From Comamonadaceae bacterium (GTDB lineage Bacteria; Pseudomonadota; Gammaproteobacteria; Burkholderiales; Burkholderiaceae): 64,000 bases of DNA. A program made the translations under genes and the position numbers. Every line of letters starts with the position of its first letter. Position 1 is the stretch's first letter. The stretch lies in the NCBI GenBank assembly GCA_947374535.1, contig CANCCJ010000004.1:1-64000 (forward strand). Direction: 5' to 3'. This document shows, one piece after another, positions 1 to 8,541 of this stretch. The notes under the pieces are model-generated. The model saw only the letters and a list, made by a program, of their open reading frames with translations, was not told where the DNA came from and did no database searches.

Positions 1-90
1 CTTGGCTACATCGACAACTGAGTGGCCTTTATCGATGACTTGTTTGACAGCCTCGTCTTTGAACTCGGGGGCATATTTCGCTCGTTGCAT
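1..90 (-). CDS. IS3-family transposase OrfA, N-terminal fragment
   Basis: Thirty codons are visible from the ATG at 88-90 to the window edge. The peptide begins MQRAKYAPEFKDEAVKQV and continues with a GHSV..VA segment. This is the typical opening of the helix-turn-helix OrfA protein of IS3/IS911-type elements, which binds the element ends and is frameshifted into the OrfB integrase. The rest of the gene lies beyond the window. The assignment rests on this short but characteristic N-terminus. Confidence 0.7.
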   Translation of the reverse strand, partial: MQRAKYAPEFKDEAVKQVIDKGHSVVDVAK

Positions 91-150
91 TTGCAATTCT
101 CCATTTCAGTTTTGACATCATATTTGTCTACTGATTTGGGGGAATGCCAC
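1..150 (-). mobile_element. End of an IS3-family insertion sequence (cut by window edge)
   Basis: The minus strand carries the start of an IS3-type transposase gene preceded by a short leader. The element seems to end near position 150, inside a lipoprotein gene whose reading frame loses its family resemblance there. The outer end reads TGGCATTCCCCCAAATC on the minus strand, beginning with TG as IS3-family ends do. The exact terminus and target duplication cannot be fixed because the other end lies outside the window. Confidence 0.6.
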
Positions 151-273
151 TGAGCCATCGCAGCTAACAAAAAAACCTTGCTGACCGTTAGGTGTTGTCA
201 TGGGTTTTACTGTGGGTGCCGCACAGCCAGCAAGAACAGCTGCTGCAATCAACACACTACAAATTGTCTTCAT
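118..273 (-). pseudogene. Small lipoprotein gene truncated by the IS insertion
   Basis: From the ATG at 271-273 the peptide begins MKTICSVLIAAAVLAGCAAP. This is a lipoprotein signal peptide with an LAGC lipobox (Cys17), so the protein would have been lipidated at the membrane. It continues through NGQQGFFVSCDGS and then, around position 150, runs into IS-derived sequence and a TGA at 118-120. The native C-terminus is missing, presumably displaced to the far side of the insertion. The family is small periplasmic lipoproteins of unknown function; the name is not recognised. Confidence 0.6.
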
Positions 274-512
274 GCACAGCCCCTATAAATTATCAATTCA
301 ATCATTCTATTGCCCCACCCCAGCTAGCAAATGCTTAAATTAAATTAAACTTTTTATCTACCCACCGTTACCGCAGTCACGCTCGTTCAAACGAAAACAG
401 CCGACAACACTGCTTCGTGCATTTGGGCAATACAGACTAGCTGGCGCGGGGTTGCAGCGCAGGTCAGCTGTTCTCTTGCAAATAATTAACTTAACCTTTT
501 GCCAGCGCCAGC

Positions 513-1808
513 CTACCCACCCAACACTGTTGCTTTGACGCTGGGCGTTGCACTGCGCCCGTAGTACATCTCAATGTTTTGCACACTCGTGCCCATGTTT
601 CGTGCGATATCCCATACGGGTACATTTTTTTGCAGCATACGCACCGCATAAAAGTGACGCAGGCTGTAAAGCGTGTAGACCTCACCGTATCTGTTTTTTT
701 CAATGCCCAAATCTTTCAGGAACGCTTGGAACTGGTCTATGAGTGTTATGACTTGGTTGCCATCGAGCATCCGAAAGAACCACTTGTCCTTGTTGTCTAC
801 TTTGCGTTTGACTTTGATTTGCCCTGTGTAATGAGGCTGCATTTTGTTGCGCTGGATGACATGCAAGATGAAGTTACGGGATGAGACTCTTGGGATGACT
901 ACACGCGAGCCAGTTTTGCCCTTGACGTTGAATTGATAGTTGGGGCGGCCCAAGTCGTCTTTAAATTCAATCACATCGCTTTCATGCAGGTTGTTAGCCT
1001 CACCTACTCGCATACCACTCTTGGCAAGTATGTGTACGTAATCACGCAGCATTTCCCTGTTCCAGCGGCGTTCTTGGTCTCTCAATGGCACCGCACGTAT
1101 CCATGCTCTAAAGCTCTTGTAAATCTGGGCCATGTCTGGGGATGTGAATGCAGGTCGCACAACCCGCTTCTCACTCTTAAAGCGCCATGTGGGTAATGCA
1201 ATCCGTCCACGATAACCACGCTCATCAGCAAACTTCAACAGCGTTTTTGCCAGCGTCACTTCCCACTCAATCGTTTTATCTGCAGGGTTGAGCCTAGAGT
1301 TTTTGGGACGGTCTTTTTCGTCCATGCGGTGGTAGTAGTCCTTACGCCACGCTACGTAATCTTTCAGTACCGCGTTATCAATTTTGTCCACGGCTTTCTT
1401 GCCGCAGTACTCACGCCAAAACTTGACCACTCGTTTGATTTGACGAAGCATGTAGATGCTGGTTTGCTCTTGGCGGGACGTATTGATTTTGTCCAGCTGC
1501 GCTCTGTCGTACTGCAATTGCCTCAACCGCACGTACTCATCAATCACATCGTTAAACGTAGTCTGTTGCAAGGGCAGGTCTTCGTCTTTACGAAATTCAA
1601 TCTCGTAATAGAACTTCATTGCACTCTTGCGAGCGTCTGCTAACTGCCGTGTTTTGAGGGAGCGATGGATGTATTTGCGTGTGCCCTCGCCCTTGTACAC
1701 ACGTGCGTAAAAAATGCCGTTGCGTGAGTACAGGAGGACTTTGCCATCCTCCATGTACTCCTCATACTCAGTCGTTTGCTGTGTATTGTTTTTGTTCAAC
1801 TTTTGCAC
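513..1808 (-). CDS. Tyrosine-type site-specific integrase
   Basis: A 431-residue tyrosine recombinase that would integrate or excise a mobile element. The C-terminal catalytic domain shows the family landmarks in order: first arginine in KSGMRVGEANNL, the His-x-x-Arg region in YSLRHFYAVRML, and a terminal tyrosine in the segment NIEMYYGRS. The N-terminal half looks like a SAM-like core-binding domain (DKINTSRQEQTS to VLKDYVAWR). It is encoded just after the secA stop codon on the same strand, with 87 bases between, so an attachment site in that gap is plausible. Its cargo would lie to the left, toward the IS element. It is complete, with no frameshift seen. Confidence 0.85.
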   Translation of the reverse strand: MQKLNKNNTQQTTEYEEYMEDGKVLLYSRNGIFYARVYKGEGTRKYIHRSLKTRQLADARKSAMKFYYEIEFRKDEDLPLQQTTFNDVIDEYVRLRQLQYDRAQLDKINTSRQEQTSIYMLRQIKRVVKFWREYCGKKAVDKIDNAVLKDYVAWRKDYYHRMDEKDRPKNSRLNPADKTIEWEVTLAKTLLKFADERGYRGRIALPTWRFKSEKRVVRPAFTSPDMAQIYKSFRAWIRAVPLRDQERRWNREMLRDYVHILAKSGMRVGEANNLHESDVIEFKDDLGRPNYQFNVKGKTGSRVVIPRVSSRNFILHVIQRNKMQPHYTGQIKVKRKVDNKDKWFFRMLDGNQVITLIDQFQAFLKDLGIEKNRYGEVYTLYSLRHFYAVRMLQKNVPVWDIARNMGTSVQNIEMYYGRSATPSVKATVLGG

Positions 1809-1819
1809 AACATTTGCCT

Positions 1820-1851
1820 TGTTTTATCATTTGTGAAACAATTGTAAAACA
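1820..1851. promoter_or_regulatory. Inverted repeat upstream of the integrase gene
   Basis: TGTTTTA at 1820-1826 and TAAAACA at 1845-1851 form a perfect 7-base inverted repeat, 12 bases before the integrase start and 45 bases after the secA stop. It lies in an A+T-rich gap. It could be an operator for the integrase gene or part of an attachment site; the sequence alone does not decide. Confidence 0.35.
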
Positions 1852-1895
1852 GGATTTTGAAGTGTGCAACCTTTCTAAGTTGTTGATTTTATTAA

Positions 1896-4640
1896 CTAAA
1901 CTAGAGCACCGTGGCAATGCTTGTATTTCTTACCACTGCCGCATGGGCAAGGCTCGTTACGACCGACAGTCGGCATTTGCGCTGCAAGACTTGTATCGTC
2001 AGTCGTGGTCACGGCTTGTCCGGATTCATCAGGTGCGGTGTAGGTGACGTTGTGCAAAGTCTCTGCGCGGTCTTCCAGCTCGGTGGCGGCTTGTTCGATT
2101 TGTTCGTTCGATTCAATCTTGACTGTCATCAACACGCGGGTCACTTCGTTCTTCACCAAATCAAGCAACTGACCGAACAATTCAAACGCCTCGCGCTTGT
2201 ACTCTTGCTTGGGTTGCTTCTGCGCGTAACCGCGCAAATGGATACCTTGGCGCAAATAGTCCAACGCAGCCAAATGCTCGCGCCAATGGCTGTCAATGTT
2301 TTGCAGCAACACCACGCGCATGAACGGCGTGAACTGCTCAATGCCCACGCGATCCAACTTGGCTTGAAAGGCCGCATGAGCAGCCTCAACCACCTTCGCC
2401 AAAATTTCTTCATCGGTGATGGCAGAGGCTTCTTGTACGGTGGCCTGCAAAGGCAATTCGATGAGCCATTCCTGCATCAAGGCGCGTTGCAAACCAACGA
2501 TGTCCCACTGCTCTTCAACAGACTCTTCAGGCACATATTGACGCACCAAGTCGATGAAACTGCCTTCGCGCAAGCTGGCGATTTGAGCGGTCAAATCGCT
2601 GGCGTCCAAGATGTCGTTGCGCTGTTGGTAAATCACGCGGCGCTGGTCGTTGGACACATCGTCGTATTCGAGCAGTTGCTTGCGAATGTCAAAGTTGCGT
2701 GCTTCGACTTTGCGTTGCGCGCTTTCGATGCTGCGCGTGACGATGCCCGCTTCGATCGCTTCGCCCTCTGGCATCTTCAAACGGTCCATGATGGATTTGA
2801 CACGCTCACCCGCGAAGATGCGCATGAGCGAGTCATCCAAGCTGAGGTAGAAACGTGACGAGCCTGGATCACCTTGACGGCCTGAACGGCCGCGCAGTTG
2901 GTTGTCAATACGGCGTGACTCGTGACGCTCCGTCGCGATGATGCGCAAACCACCGAGGGCCTTCACCTCATCATGGTCTTTGGTCCACTGCACGCGCAAA
3001 GCATCGATTTGCTTTTGCTTCTCGGCAGCATCTAGCGCCTCATTCGCTTCGACGTCGGAAATTAATTTTTCAACGTTGCCGCCCAACACAATGTCAGTAC
3101 CACGACCAGCCATATTGGTGGCGATGGTGATCATCTTGGTGCGACCAGCTTGCGCAATGATGTCGGCTTCACGTGCATGTTGTTTAGCGTTGAGCACTTG
3201 GTGCGGCAGTTTGGCCTTGTCCAGCATGTCCGCAATCAACTCGGAGTTCTCAATCGACGTGGTACCTACGAGAACAGGCTGGCCGCGTTCGTAGCATTCG
3301 CGAATGTCGTCAATCGCAGCTTTGTATTTCTCTTCTGTCGTCTTGTAAACACGGTCCAACTGATCGTCACGTTTGCTGATGCGGTTAGGCGGAATGACCA
3401 CGGTTTCCAAACCGTAAATTTCTTGGAACTCATACGCTTCGGTGTCAGCGGTACCGGTCATGCCACCGAGTTTGTTGTACAAGCGGAAATAGTTTTGGAA
3501 GGTGATGGAAGCGAGCGTTTGGTTTTCGGCTTGGATCTCCACACCTTCTTTGGCTTCCACCGCTTGATGCAAGCCATCGCTCCATCGGCGACCCGACATC
3601 AGGCGACCTGTGAACTCGTCAACGATGGTGATCTCGCCGTTTTGGTTCACATAGTGTTGATCGCGGTGATACAGATGGTTGGCACGCAGCGCGGCGTACA
3701 AGTGGTGCATCAAGCTGATATTGGCTGGGTCATACAACGATGCGCCTTCGGCCAACAAACCATTCGCGGCCAAAATACGTTCTGCATTTTCATGACCGCG
3801 CTCCGTCATGAACACTTGGTGTGACTTTTCATCCACCGTGAAGTCACCGGGTGTGATGACGCCCTCGCCTGTGTGCGGATCTTCTTCACCGATCTGGCGC
3901 GTCAGCAATGGCACCACGCGATTGATCGCGACATACATGTCGGTGTGGTCTTCGGCTTGACCGCTGATGATGAGCGGCGTGCGCGCTTCATCGATCAAGA
4001 TCGAGTCCACCTCGTCGACGATGGCGTAATTCAGTTTGCGCTGCACGCGGTCCGCGGCTTCGTAGACCATGTTGTCGCGCAAATAGTCAAAACCGTATTC
4101 GTTGTTGGTACCGTATGTGATGTCAGCGCGGTAAGCGGCCTGCTTTTCTTCGCGCGGCATCTGAGGCAGGTTGATGCCCACCGTCAGGCCCAACCAGTTA
4201 TACAAACGCGACATCCATTTCGCATCACGGCTGGCCAGGTAATCGTTCACGGTCACCACATGCACGCCGTTACCGGTCAGCGCGTTCAGGTACACAGGCA
4301 ATGTGGCGGTCAACGTTTTACCTTCACCCGTGCGCATCTCAGAAATCTTGCCTTGATGCAAAGAGATGCCACCCAGCATCTGCACATCAAAGTGCCGCAT
4401 CTTCATCACGCGCTTGGACGCTTCACGCACCACAGCATAAGCCTCAGGCAACAAATCGTCCAACGTCTCGCCATTGGCAACGCGTGTTTTGAATTCGTCA
4501 GTTTTTGCACGTAACGCATCGTCACTGAGCTTCTCTAACGAAGGCTCCAACGCATTGATTTGCGCGACGGTTTTGCGGTATTGCTTGAGTAGCCGCTCAT
4601 TGCGGCTGCCAAAAATATAAGTCAAGAAATTGAGAGCCAT
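1896..4640 (-). CDS. secA: Protein translocase ATPase SecA
   Basis: The 914-residue motor ATPase that drives preproteins through SecYEG at the inner membrane. Full family length. The Walker A motif MRTGEGKT lies at residues 102-109. [19 protein letters not shown] marks the first nucleotide-binding domain, [13 protein letters not shown] and [13 protein letters not shown] the second. The C-terminus ends in the zinc and SecB-binding tail [14 protein letters not shown]. It is transcribed away from a dciA-like gene with about 110 bases between the starts, an arrangement common in Burkholderiales. Nothing unusual was seen in the protein. Confidence 0.98.
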   Translation of the reverse strand: MALNFLTYIFGSRNERLLKQYRKTVAQINALEPSLEKLSDDALRAKTDEFKTRVANGETLDDLLPEAYAVVREASKRVMKMRHFDVQMLGGISLHQGKISEMRTGEGKTLTATLPVYLNALTGNGVHVVTVNDYLASRDAKWMSRLYNWLGLTVGINLPQMPREEKQAAYRADITYGTNNEYGFDYLRDNMVYEAADRVQRKLNYAIVDEVDSILIDEARTPLIISGQAEDHTDMYVAINRVVPLLTRQIGEEDPHTGEGVITPGDFTVDEKSHQVFMTERGHENAERILAANGLLAEGASLYDPANISLMHHLYAALRANHLYHRDQHYVNQNGEITIVDEFTGRLMSGRRWSDGLHQAVEAKEGVEIQAENQTLASITFQNYFRLYNKLGGMTGTADTEAYEFQEIYGLETVVIPPNRISKRDDQLDRVYKTTEEKYKAAIDDIRECYERGQPVLVGTTSIENSELIADMLDKAKLPHQVLNAKQHAREADIIAQAGRTKMITIATNMAGRGTDIVLGGNVEKLISDVEANEALDAAEKQKQIDALRVQWTKDHDEVKALGGLRIIATERHESRRIDNQLRGRSGRQGDPGSSRFYLSLDDSLMRIFAGERVKSIMDRLKMPEGEAIEAGIVTRSIESAQRKVEARNFDIRKQLLEYDDVSNDQRRVIYQQRNDILDASDLTAQIASLREGSFIDLVRQYVPEESVEEQWDIVGLQRALMQEWLIELPLQATVQEASAITDEEILAKVVEAAHAAFQAKLDRVGIEQFTPFMRVVLLQNIDSHWREHLAALDYLRQGIHLRGYAQKQPKQEYKREAFELFGQLLDLVKNEVTRVLMTVKIESNEQIEQAATELEDRAETLHNVTYTAPDESGQAVTTTDDTSLAAQMPTVGRNEPCPCGSGKKYKHCHGALV

Positions 4641-4752
4641 GCGAGCACTGCGGAGGTCCTGCTTCTACATAAAAACAAGGGCCGCAAAATCCTTTGTGAA
4701 AGGCTTAATAGAAGCTTCGAATTTTAACCGTCCGCAGCCTCATAATTGCCTC

Positions 4753-5139
4753 ATGGCCACTCGTTCTACGCCTCATCCAGACACACTTGCTGCATATCGT
4801 GCGCTGGGCTACAGCACGCCCCCCAAATCGCGTGTATCTGTACGGGGCAAGTCTCAAACGTTGGAGCAAGTGGTGGGCTCTGCACCTTCTTTGGCGCATC
4901 TCTCAGCCATTGCACAAGACACACAAAACCGACTCAAAGCCATCGCGCCTTTGTTGCCTGTTTCGTTACGCGCACTGATTCAATCAGGAGGCGTTGAGGA
5001 TGATGCTTGGTGCTTATTGGTGCCCAACAGCGCTGTTGCTGCCAAGCTGCGCCAAACCCTACCCGCGTTGTGTGCTCACTTGCGTACCAAGGGCTGGAAC
5101 GTGAACACCATCCGCGTGAAAGTGAAATCGCACAGCTAA
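4753..5139 (+). CDS. DUF721/DciA-like protein
   Basis: A small basic protein of 128 residues. The start at 4753 (MATRSTPHPDT) is preferred over in-frame upstream codons because those would run into the secA promoter region. The sequence carries the DUF721 pattern: an N-terminal helix region, then LRALIQSGGVEDDAWCLLVPNSAVAAKLRQ and a C-terminal WNVNTIRVKV strand. DUF721 proteins include DciA, the ancestral bacterial loader of replicative helicase DnaB. Whether this short version loads DnaB is inference. It is divergent from secA and is followed by a strong terminator. Confidence 0.75.
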   Translation: MATRSTPHPDTLAAYRALGYSTPPKSRVSVRGKSQTLEQVVGSAPSLAHLSAIAQDTQNRLKAIAPLLPVSLRALIQSGGVEDDAWCLLVPNSAVAAKLRQTLPALCAHLRTKGWNVNTIRVKVKSHS

Positions 5140-5142
5140 AGA

Positions 5143-5176
5143 AAAACCCGCTACACCAGAAGGTGTAACGGGTTTT
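5143..5176 (+). terminator. Rho-independent terminator after the dciA-like gene
   Basis: AAAACCCG (5143-5150) and TACACC (5152-5157) pair with GGTGTA (5162-5167) and CGGGTTTT (5169-5176), with one mismatch and a four-base loop. It starts three bases after the stop codon and ends in a T run. An A run on the other side makes it potentially bidirectional, so it may also stop transcription arriving from the retron. Confidence 0.85.
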
Positions 5177-5356
5177 AAATGGTGCTGCATTGATCAAAAT
5201 CTAAACAAATCTGATTAAATTCAAACTCAATGGGTGGGTCTAATGAGCGAATGAGCGGTTTTGAATGAATTTAGCCGCATTGATCCTCGAAAATGATAAG
5301 AATAAATAAGTCCTAATGTGATCTTTTTGCAACGGTTAAAGAATCACGCTTTTTGA

Positions 5357-6304
5357 TTAACTACCTCGAATCCGTGCAATTTCTGCAAAGTACTTGTATG
5401 ACAAACGAGTAAAAAGCTGCGGATCGGCATGCTCAACATGAGCCAAATGCCCAACAAGCACTCGATGCTCGTCCTTCTTTAAAGTCCCATTTGCGAAGTG
5501 CTTCAACAATAACCGGACATGATCACGGTAGTCTGGATGAACTCGTACTCCGCCAAATTGATTGATGCGCAAACCAGTCACCAGCGTAGAACCACCGGGA
5601 CGACTCATAAATCTTGTTTTCGCATCGTTAATTTTCAACCGTGGGCTATTGGTTTTCATCAACAGCTTTCGCATTTCATCAACAAAAGACTTACACGCGC
5701 CGGGCTTATCAGTGGAAAACACAAAATCGTCTGCGTATCTAGTTAGACATGCGCGACCAAACTTCTCAGGATTCGAGTTAATTAAGGCTTGTAGATCACC
5801 ATCAATGTTGATCATCACAGCGTTAGCGAGTATGGGCGAACTAGGATAGCCAATAGGCAAAGCATCGGTACGATCAAAGCAAGCTTTGCGCAGAAGAACT
5901 CCAAATTCTGGAGTGTTCACCCACGAAGGTAGATCCACCTTTGCACTAGAAATGACTCGAATTAAGTCAACACAACGAATGGATGGAAAGAACTCCGAAA
6001 GGTCAACACGAACCGAATACTTGGAATGTCGATGTACGGAAGCATTTTTTACGATTGATGCTCCGGGGAGAAATGCCGTAGCAACTGAACTGACTGGTAA
6101 CTTCTCAAAAATGATTGACGAGAGCCACCGTTGAACTAACTTCAATTCTGCTGAAGGTTGAACAATCGTTCGATAACCTCCTGTACGTTTAGGAATACTG
6201 ATTTTTCTGTAACGTATGTGTGCAAGTTCTAAAGCTTCCTTAACAAGCTGAACAGGGACAGACAAATCTGCACTAATGGTTTCAATAATGCTAGGCATGG
6301 CCAA
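5357..6304 (-). CDS. Retron reverse transcriptase
   Basis: A 315-residue reverse transcriptase that would copy the adjacent msd RNA into multicopy single-stranded DNA. Visible landmarks: NASVH at residues 87-91, matching the retron-specific NAxxH motif; the first catalytic aspartate in VDLSEFF (Asp101); a fingers/palm segment LPIGYPSSPILAN at 149-161; the catalytic YADD box at 190-193; and LVTG at 241-244, matching the retron VTG motif used in RNA recognition. There is no maturase or endonuclease domain, which argues against a group II intron. The start overlaps the end of the effector gene by 14 bases, so the two are translationally coupled. It is the last gene of the retron operon. Confidence 0.93.
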   Translation of the reverse strand: MAMPSIIETISADLSVPVQLVKEALELAHIRYRKISIPKRTGGYRTIVQPSAELKLVQRWLSSIIFEKLPVSSVATAFLPGASIVKNASVHRHSKYSVRVDLSEFFPSIRCVDLIRVISSAKVDLPSWVNTPEFGVLLRKACFDRTDALPIGYPSSPILANAVMINIDGDLQALINSNPEKFGRACLTRYADDFVFSTDKPGACKSFVDEMRKLLMKTNSPRLKINDAKTRFMSRPGGSTLVTGLRINQFGGVRVHPDYRDHVRLLLKHFANGTLKKDEHRVLVGHLAHVEHADPQLFTRLSYKYFAEIARIRGS

Positions 6305-7208
6305 ACCGCGCAGGTTGATTCTTAAGATGAAAACTTCGGAATGACGCCATCAACGAATTAACGTTGGAACCGTATCGCAAAAAAGATTTTGTAGTGGTTG
6401 CTTTGTATAACCATGTTCCGCCGGCTTCAAAGCTTTCAATTAGCTCTGCAGCACAAAGCACACCAAGCAAGCGCTTGAGCATGTCATAGTTTTTTTTGCC
6501 AAATGCAGTCACTAGAACTTCAACGAGTTCACTATGGTTGATTGGCCCAGCAAAAAGCACGAGGTCATGTACAAAGTAAAGGCTGGCCTTGTTGGCAGCT
6601 AATACAGATAAATCACCGGGTATTCGCATCGAGCCTGAAGGAGGATGACTGCTGATCGAATCCTGCAATGACTTGAATGTCGCACCAATACCATCAACAA
6701 CATGAATTCCATCAGCAGCCATGGGATACCAAATCACAGGCGACTTCACCTCCTCAGCTGCAGCGAGCGGACCAGTGTTAATGAAGGAACTTTCCGACTT
6801 GTATTGAGAGTTGTTAATGACTACAAGTTTTTCACGAAATTTTCGATGTGCAAATGCACCCAGCTCACAGAATGCACTCGAGCTTTCAAGGACGATCAAA
6901 ATTTTGTCGGCGATGTCCGAAATTTCGTGCTCCAGATCGAGCACGTTCTTACTATGACCAATCTTGGTCAGCTCATTAAATACGCCTTCTGCGTAAATCA
7001 CGCGATAGTCCGCTGACAGACTCTCTATGAATCTCTTAATAGCTGAACGTCGAGCTGAAGGAACGCCAACACTGCGATTGGCACCGCAGAGAAACATCAG
7101 CTGATTAGCTCGCGTTAAAAAAGGAGGGCTGGCCGTTAAAGCCAGCCCAAATTTTTTGACTCGAGTGCTAATCGCACTTTTATTGTGTCGAAGTGCTCTT
7201 ATTAGCAT
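6291..7208 (-). CDS. Retron effector, nucleoside deoxyribosyltransferase-like (St85/Ec86 type)
   Basis: A 305-residue protein whose order and motifs follow the effector of retron Ec86 (Eco1). It has FLCGA near residue 40, YAEGVFNEL near 72-80, and a catalytic-type glutamate in SSAFCELGAFAH (Glu115). These are followed by KLVVINNSQYKSESSFINTGP (two segments around 127-147). The C-terminal part (about 195-290) looks like a winged-helix DNA-binding region. In the known family the N-glycosidase-like domain is held inactive by the msDNA-RT complex and attacks nucleotide substrates when phage proteins disturb it. The start codon lies three bases past the end of the predicted msd RNA, with AGTAGG just upstream as a ribosome site. 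Activity here is inferred from homology. Confidence 0.88.
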   Translation of the reverse strand: MLIRALRHNKSAISTRVKKFGLALTASPPFLTRANQLMFLCGANRSVGVPSARRSAIKRFIESLSADYRVIYAEGVFNELTKIGHSKNVLDLEHEISDIADKILIVLESSSAFCELGAFAHRKFREKLVVINNSQYKSESSFINTGPLAAAEEVKSPVIWYPMAADGIHVVDGIGATFKSLQDSISSHPPSGSMRIPGDLSVLAANKASLYFVHDLVLFAGPINHSELVEVLVTAFGKKNYDMLKRLLGVLCAAELIESFEAGGTWLYKATTTKSFLRYGSNVNSLMASFRSFHLKNQPARFGHA

Positions 7209-7210
7209 GC

Positions 7211-7354
7211 CTACTTATGCGTCGATGGAGTCCGTTTCGGATTCCTGCCGACTGGCGGGAATCCGAAACGGACTCCATCGCCAGATGGGTAAAAATGAAA
7301 GGCGGATTGCGACCCGCAATCCGGTCCAGCCGAAGCTGAACTATCGCTAAGCAG
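7211..7354 (-). ncRNA. Retron msr-msd RNA
   Basis: Read on the minus strand, the RNA opens with CTGCTTA (a1, 7348-7354), then GCGA. This TTAGCGA sequence also occurs at the branching guanosine of Ec86; the corresponding priming G here is at 7347. Two msr hairpins follow. One has 7-base arms and a TTCG loop (7324-7341); the other has perfect 8-base arms (7304-7322). The msd is a very long hairpin at 7223-7280: 23 perfect pairs, one mismatch, three more pairs and a four-base loop. TAAGTAG at 7211-7217 pairs with a1 over 7 bases with one G-U. The order RNA-effector-RT is that of type II-A retrons. Confidence 0.88.
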
Positions 7355-7358
7355 TTCG

Positions 7359-7388
7359 ATTATATTTCCAATACCTATAGAAAATCAA
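7359..7388 (-). promoter_or_regulatory. Sigma-70 promoter of the retron
   Basis: On the minus strand TTGATT (7383-7388) and a perfect TATAAT (7359-7364) are separated by 18 bases. The expected start of transcription, six to seven bases downstream, falls at about 7352-7353, exactly where the a1 arm of the msr-msd RNA begins. The retron therefore has its own housekeeping promoter, separate from the upstream TIR operon. Confidence 0.8.
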
Positions 7389-7445
7389 TGCTTAATAAGC
7401 ACAACTGTGCAGATTTGTCCTACCAAGCCGTCACGACAATCCAGA

Positions 7446-7985
7446 TCACAATTTTTCTTGGAATTTAGTCACATCAACAAGTTTGTAAGCGACAACCAGC
7501 TCATCCTGAATTGCGCGCATGATCGCTCGCACATCACTCCAATGTGAAATTAACTCTTTGATACGAGGGTATGCCTTTTGTCGATCAAAGGGGGGCAAGC
7601 TTTGATCCGCCTCATGCTCCCACCAATGTCTGTAATCTGCTTGCCACGTTTCTAGAAAAGGCCGCAGAACATCTCGCATAGCTCGATGAATCATTGCACC
7701 CAAATGATTCTCAATCTTCAGTTGACCAATCGTGCCAACTGGGAAATTACGCATGATTTTTCGAGCCTCACCAAAGAAAGCGTATACAGAACTGAGGCTT
7801 TCTGAGAGAACTTCACCCGAAAAATCTGTGCAATCGGGATCTTTAGTTTTGCCAGTCAGCGCGACACGAGTTGCGAGCTCTGTATAAAGCTCCCAAGCAC
7901 ATTGACGATCTGCCTCTTCGAAATCTGCACCAAGTTTCAAAAAACCGATATCAATTGAAAAAGTACCTTTTTTGATCACTGCCAT
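7446..7985 (-). CDS. Unknown protein, last gene of the TIR operon
   Basis: A 179-residue soluble protein that I do not recognise. It is predicted mostly helical, with no signal peptide or membrane segment. Aromatic and charged stretches such as ETWQADYRHWWEHEAD (around residue 112-127) and an N-terminal beta-like segment GTFSIDIGFLKLGADF are the visible features. Its start lies only four bases past the stop of the ThsB-like TIR gene, so it is very probably co-translated and may be the partner or cofactor of that TIR protein. It is the last gene before the retron promoter. Function cannot be assigned. Confidence 0.8.
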   Translation of the reverse strand: MAVIKKGTFSIDIGFLKLGADFEEADRQCAWELYTELATRVALTGKTKDPDCTDFSGEVLSESLSSVYAFFGEARKIMRNFPVGTIGQLKIENHLGAMIHRAMRDVLRPFLETWQADYRHWWEHEADQSLPPFDRQKAYPRIKELISHWSDVRAIMRAIQDELVVAYKLVDVTKFQEKL

Positions 7986-7989
7986 AGCT

Positions 7990-8538
7990 TCATCCGTTCT
8001 TCGATTTCATTGGTAATGAGTTGCTAATCAATCGACCTGGGGCATTGGCCGCAACGTTAACGGCATTCGTCAAAGACTCAGCTGTTAGATGCTCCCAAAA
8101 TATGTACGAGGCATAGCCTGTGTTTACGTTTTGAGCGAACCTATCTGGCACCAAGATCTGATTGCTGAGATTCTTGACATGCGTCGGCAAGATGATTCCC
8201 AAAAGACCATGCCCCTTATCGAGCGTAGCTTTAACCTCCCAATCAACATACTTTCTTTGATGTGTTTGACCACCAATCAAAACAACCGTACATGAAGTTC
8301 CTGTGATGTGGTTGTCACGAATTCGCTGCATCACATAAGCCGTGTTATCACTGTCAATTTGACGCTCAAGGGAGTTGTCATAAACAGTTTCCCATCCATC
8401 ATGGAAGATTCTAGAAAATTCGTTATAAAACCACTGGTCACCACCATGGTGATAACTCACAAATATTTTTCGGCGGACTGGCTTGTAAAGCGAATTAGCC
8501 ATTTGTTGCCATGAATTTCCACCTAACAATCCATTCAT
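7990..8538 (-). CDS. ThsB-like TIR domain protein (DUF1863 type)
   Basis: A 182-residue protein dominated by a TIR-like domain of the MTH538/ThsB class. KIFVSYHHGGDQWFYNEF is the first strand and helix. SDNTAYVMQRIRDNHITGTSCTVVLIGGQTH is the classic middle segment of this family, and RKYVDWEVKATLDKGHGLLGI carries the conserved glutamate helix. In Thoeris, ThsB proteins sense phage and make a cyclic ADP-ribose-type signal for ThsA; no ThsA is present here. It is separated by three bases from the upstream TIR gene and four from the downstream unknown gene. A role in nucleotide signalling is inference. Confidence 0.82.
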   Translation of the reverse strand: MNGLLGGNSWQQMANSLYKPVRRKIFVSYHHGGDQWFYNEFSRIFHDGWETVYDNSLERQIDSDNTAYVMQRIRDNHITGTSCTVVLIGGQTHQRKYVDWEVKATLDKGHGLLGIILPTHVKNLSNQILVPDRFAQNVNTGYASYIFWEHLTAESLTNAVNVAANAPGRLISNSLPMKSKNG

Positions 8539-8541
8539 GCA

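Noticed and set aside
1911..2858. Long plus-strand open frame opposite secA
   Set aside because: It lies wholly inside secA and has no recognisable protein features.
5181..5189. tRNA 3' end fragment (TGGTGCTGC beside the terminator) as the left attachment site
   Set aside because: It resembles the edge of the tRNA-Thr at 21911, but only eight of nine bases match and the similarity stops there.
5357..6304. Group II intron maturase or diversity-generating retroelement RT
   Set aside because: There is no maturase or endonuclease domain and no template/variable repeat; NAxxH and VTG motifs plus the msd RNA indicate a retron.
7156..7350. Plus-strand open frame of 64 codons over the msd hairpin
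   Set aside because: It exists only because of the long inverted repeat of the retron RNA; no family resemblance and no ribosome site.
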